Positions 6,000-8,001 of a stretch of 8,001 nucleotides of DNA are shown here, piece after piece. The notes beneath the pieces were generated by a model. That model made no database searches. It was not told the DNA's origin and saw only the letters and a program-made list of their open reading frames with translations. This DNA is from Candidatus Delongbacteria bacterium (GTDB lineage Bacteria > CAIWAD01 > BS150m-G50), in contig JADHUQ010000107.1 in assembly GCA_016784425.1 (NCBI GenBank), forward strand, positions 1 to 8,001, in the 5' to 3' direction. The position numbers were made by a program, and so were the translations under genes. Each line of letters starts with the position of its first letter. The stretch's first letter is position 1.

Positions 6000-6743
6000 T
6001 TACACCAGCTCATAAAGGAGCGCGTTACCGGACTTGCCGGTCAGGCGGATCAGATCCAGACTCCGCAGACAGTAGGCCAGCTTCTGGGTCAACGCTCGCG
6101 GCCGTTTGAGCCCGGCAGCCAGATCGGCTGTGGTAAAGGTGCCGGGTAATCCGGGTGGCAAAAGCTCGAGCAGTTCCACCGGTTGCTGAAACACCCTGCT
6201 CTCAACCACCTCCAGCAGACGATGTTCCACAACGCCCCACCCCTGGCGACGCCAGTGTTTTCCAGGTTGATGCTGACGCAGTTCCTCCTCCCGTATCAGC
6301 AGTATCTCCAGGGTAAAATTATCATGCTGCAGCAGGGAGGGTGCGTAAATCAGCTGGTTGAAGAGATCCAGCAGTGTGCCACGCCGGGGTGAGCGACGAC
6401 GACTCAATTGTGTCACGCCGTCACTGTCAAGGCGTACGATCTGTTTCTCGATGGCAATGGGATAAACCAGTCGGACCGGATGCTGTTCCAGCAGCTGCCA
6501 CAGTTTGCGACGAATGGCGCTGAAATTGCCGGTCTGAATTTCCACGCAATGGTCGCCGCGCAGAATGTCGATGAAGAATCCATCGAGTGGTTCTTCCAGC
6601 CGGTCGCCGGGACGACGGTACCACTCCTTGAGTGATGCGTGTAGCGATTTCTCGTTTAGGGTGGAGAAGCCGTTAATTGCCTTCGGTTCGGCAGGGGCAG
6701 CTTCCAGCTTCCGGGATGGTGGCAATGGTCCTGTTGATTTCAT
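6000..6743 (-). CDS. Uncharacterised protein, PD-(D/E)XK nuclease-like core plus C-terminal winged-helix-like segment
   Basis: This 247-residue protein has no signal peptide or membrane segment. Residues 30-100 read as a restriction-endonuclease-like core. A helix SLHASLKEWY is followed by GDRLEEPLDGFFIDI (D59), RGDHCVEIQ (E68, Q70), then a helix with AIRRKL and a strand VRLVYPIAIEK. This gives a D-x8-E-x-Q arrangement, a known variant of the D...ExK metal site. An Arg/Lys-rich patch follows (115-121). Residues 200-247 (FTTADLAAGL...ALTQKLAYCLRSLDLIRLTGKSGNALLYEL) look like a winged helix, suggesting DNA binding. I believe similar proteins occur as unnamed hypotheticals in other bacteria, but this could not be checked. 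The ATG overlaps the stop of the secreted beta-helix gene as ATGA. No strong ribosome-binding site is evident, so translational coupling or a TTG start at 6725 is possible. The role is unknown. Confidence 0.7.
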   Translation of the reverse strand: MKSTGPLPPSRKLEAAPAEPKAINGFSTLNEKSLHASLKEWYRRPGDRLEEPLDGFFIDILRGDHCVEIQTGNFSAIRRKLWQLLEQHPVRLVYPIAIEKQIVRLDSDGVTQLSRRRSPRRGTLLDLFNQLIYAPSLLQHDNFTLEILLIREEELRQHQPGKHWRRQGWGVVEHRLLEVVESRVFQQPVELLELLPPGLPGTFTTADLAAGLKRPRALTQKLAYCLRSLDLIRLTGKSGNALLYELV

Positions 6744-8001
6744 TTGACCAGCACCATCTTCCTGGTCAGCAGCTGATCACCAGCTGTCAATCTGTAGATG
6801 TAGATTCCGCTGGATAGATTGGAACCATCGAACTGGATCTGGTGGGTACCTCCGGCCTGTGGACCTTTGATAAGCGTGGATACACGTTGCCCCAGGATGT
6901 TGTACACCGATAGCTGGATGTCCTGGGGATAAGGTAGCGTGAATTCGATGGTGGTTGTTGGGTTGAAGGGATTGGGGTAGTTTTGACGAAGCGCTAGTAT
7001 TGCAGGAATCCGCCTTGGGGCGTGAACATCTTCATAGGATGGATACACACCCGATCCACCATACACACCCATATCGTTGCGGAGTGTACCCATCGACGGC
7101 CAGAGAGCGAACCCTGGATTAGCAGGATCCTCAGGATCGTTAAAACGCTCATCATTGATACCGGTATCGATGCAGGGAGAATCGGGCAAAAGGGTATAAT
7201 CATCGTTTTCCCGGTCGACAAACATCGGATCAAGATCTATGTTTCCCTCACCATACCAGCCGCCATCAATGTTTGAATACCGAACCTCCAGATTCACGAC
7301 ATCTTCTCCGTTGATCTCAAGACTTGGCCAATCTTCGTACGTGTTTTCGACAATGCAATTTAGGAAAGAGACGCTGGGAATCGGGTTTGGATCCTCGTCG
7401 CTATACAAGCGTATGGTGGGACCATGGTCAACCTGGCAGTCGACAAAACTACAGTTGATAATATCTGCTGATATCAATGGTTCAATGGAGAACACCTTGG
7501 GATAAGCATGGAAAAACTCATGATAGATAAGATCAAAACAGTCATCTATCTGACTGTTTGTGACATAGATGTTATCCCCTGCCAGGTGTAATGCTCCATG
7601 ACCACAATCATAGAAGAGAGAGTTCTTAACAACTACTGTATCTGCAAGAATTCGTGCGACAGATGTACCGACATTGTACTGGTTGTAAACTGTCACACCA
7701 TCTAATGCAACCTTCCCATTTACAACCGACGTATGATCAAAGGCCGAAGCACCGTTCGAACCATACATCTGATAGGTCCAGTGATTGTCATGAATCAGAA
7801 CGTTGTGGAACTCGGCGGTCCGATTGTAACGGCCATAGATAAACACACCAAGTCCATTGTGATTTGCATCGTTTTGATTGTTAGCGACTACCAGGTTGTC
7901 GACGATGACATTATTGGTCACCGTCAACCCAAGCTTGGAATCACTGGGACCTGCACCAGGACTGTCTATATCAGTTCGCCTATACTCGTTATTCTCGATA
8001 A
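6740..8001 (-). CDS. Secreted parallel beta-helix protein with type IX secretion sorting domain (N-terminus outside window)
   Basis: The frame is open from the right edge, so the gene is partial at its 5' end; an internal TTG at 7927 is not a credible start. There are 419 visible residues. The first ~240 are short strand-turn units rich in Asn, Asp and Val/Ile (VTNNVIVDNLVV, VVKNSLFYDCGHGALHL, ADIINCSFVDC), typical of right-handed parallel beta-helix proteins. Then comes the DPMFVD...YTLLPDSPCIDTG...NDMGVYGG closing motif common in such surface proteins. The last 80 residues, from NYPNPFNP to RKMVLVK (6743-6982), are a type A type IX sorting domain, normally removed during export or attachment to the cell surface. 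A polysaccharide-binding or -degrading role is possible, but no catalytic site can be assigned. The gene reads as more AT-rich than the operons to its left. Its stop overlaps the next gene's start. Confidence 0.88.
   Translation of the reverse strand, partial: IENNEYRRTDIDSPGAGPSDSKLGLTVTNNVIVDNLVVANNQNDANHNGLGVFIYGRYNRTAEFHNVLIHDNHWTYQMYGSNGASAFDHTSVVNGKVALDGVTVYNQYNVGTSVARILADTVVVKNSLFYDCGHGALHLAGDNIYVTNSQIDDCFDLIYHEFFHAYPKVFSIEPLISADIINCSFVDCQVDHGPTIRLYSDEDPNPIPSVSFLNCIVENTYEDWPSLEINGEDVVNLEVRYSNIDGGWYGEGNIDLDPMFVDRENDDYTLLPDSPCIDTGINDERFNDPEDPANPGFALWPSMGTLRNDMGVYGGSGVYPSYEDVHAPRRIPAILALRQNYPNPFNPTTTIEFTLPYPQDIQLSVYNILGQRVSTLIKGPQAGGTHQIQFDGSNLSSGIYIYRLTAGDQLLTRKMVLVK

Noticed and set aside
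6740..7927. The TTG at 7927 as the start of the beta-helix protein.
   Set aside because: The frame stays open to the window edge, residues before it continue the same beta-helix pattern (ENNEYRR...), and a type IX cargo needs a signal peptide, which is absent at that point.

Overview
The window looks like chromosomal DNA from a bacterium of a phylum that uses type IX secretion (Bacteroidota, Ignavibacteriota, Calditrichota, KSB1 or similar). The main pointer is the C-terminal 'NYPNPFNP' type A sorting domain on the protein at the right edge. The rest is ordinary, mid-GC, tightly packed bacterial coding sequence. I cannot name a species. No rRNA, tRNA, CRISPR array, transposase or phage gene was seen, and no gene-free stretch exceeds about 200 bases.

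Left edge (1-627): the 3' end of a plus-strand gene for an ADP-forming acyl-CoA synthetase. It is followed by a perfect 16-bp stem-loop that probably terminates transcription from both sides, because the next gene converges on it.

Centre (628-5089, minus strand): a compact four-gene operon. Read in the direction of transcription, it has a near-consensus promoter whose -10 box lies inside a perfect 12-bp inverted repeat. Then come an Lrp/AsnC regulator, an unusual Cys/Met-metabolism PLP enzyme (overlapping the regulator gene by 11 nt), a homoserine dehydrogenase without an ACT domain (31 nt gap), and an NAD(P)-dependent aldehyde dehydrogenase (3 nt gap). The first gene probably senses an amino acid and controls itself and the three enzymes. 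Homoserine and aspartate semialdehyde are the obvious shared metabolites. One reading, which is inference only, is that the aldehyde dehydrogenase oxidises a semialdehyde made by the other enzymes.

Right of centre (5203-5905, minus strand): a two-gene unit of a GYD-domain protein and a very small beta-carbonic-anhydrase-like protein that keeps the zinc motifs CxDxR and HxxC.

Right (6000-8001, minus strand): a protein with a PD-(D/E)XK-nuclease-like core and a C-terminal winged-helix-like segment. Its start codon overlaps, as ATGA, the stop codon of a large secreted parallel beta-helix protein with a type IX sorting tail. That gene is cut by the window edge and reads as more AT-rich than the rest.
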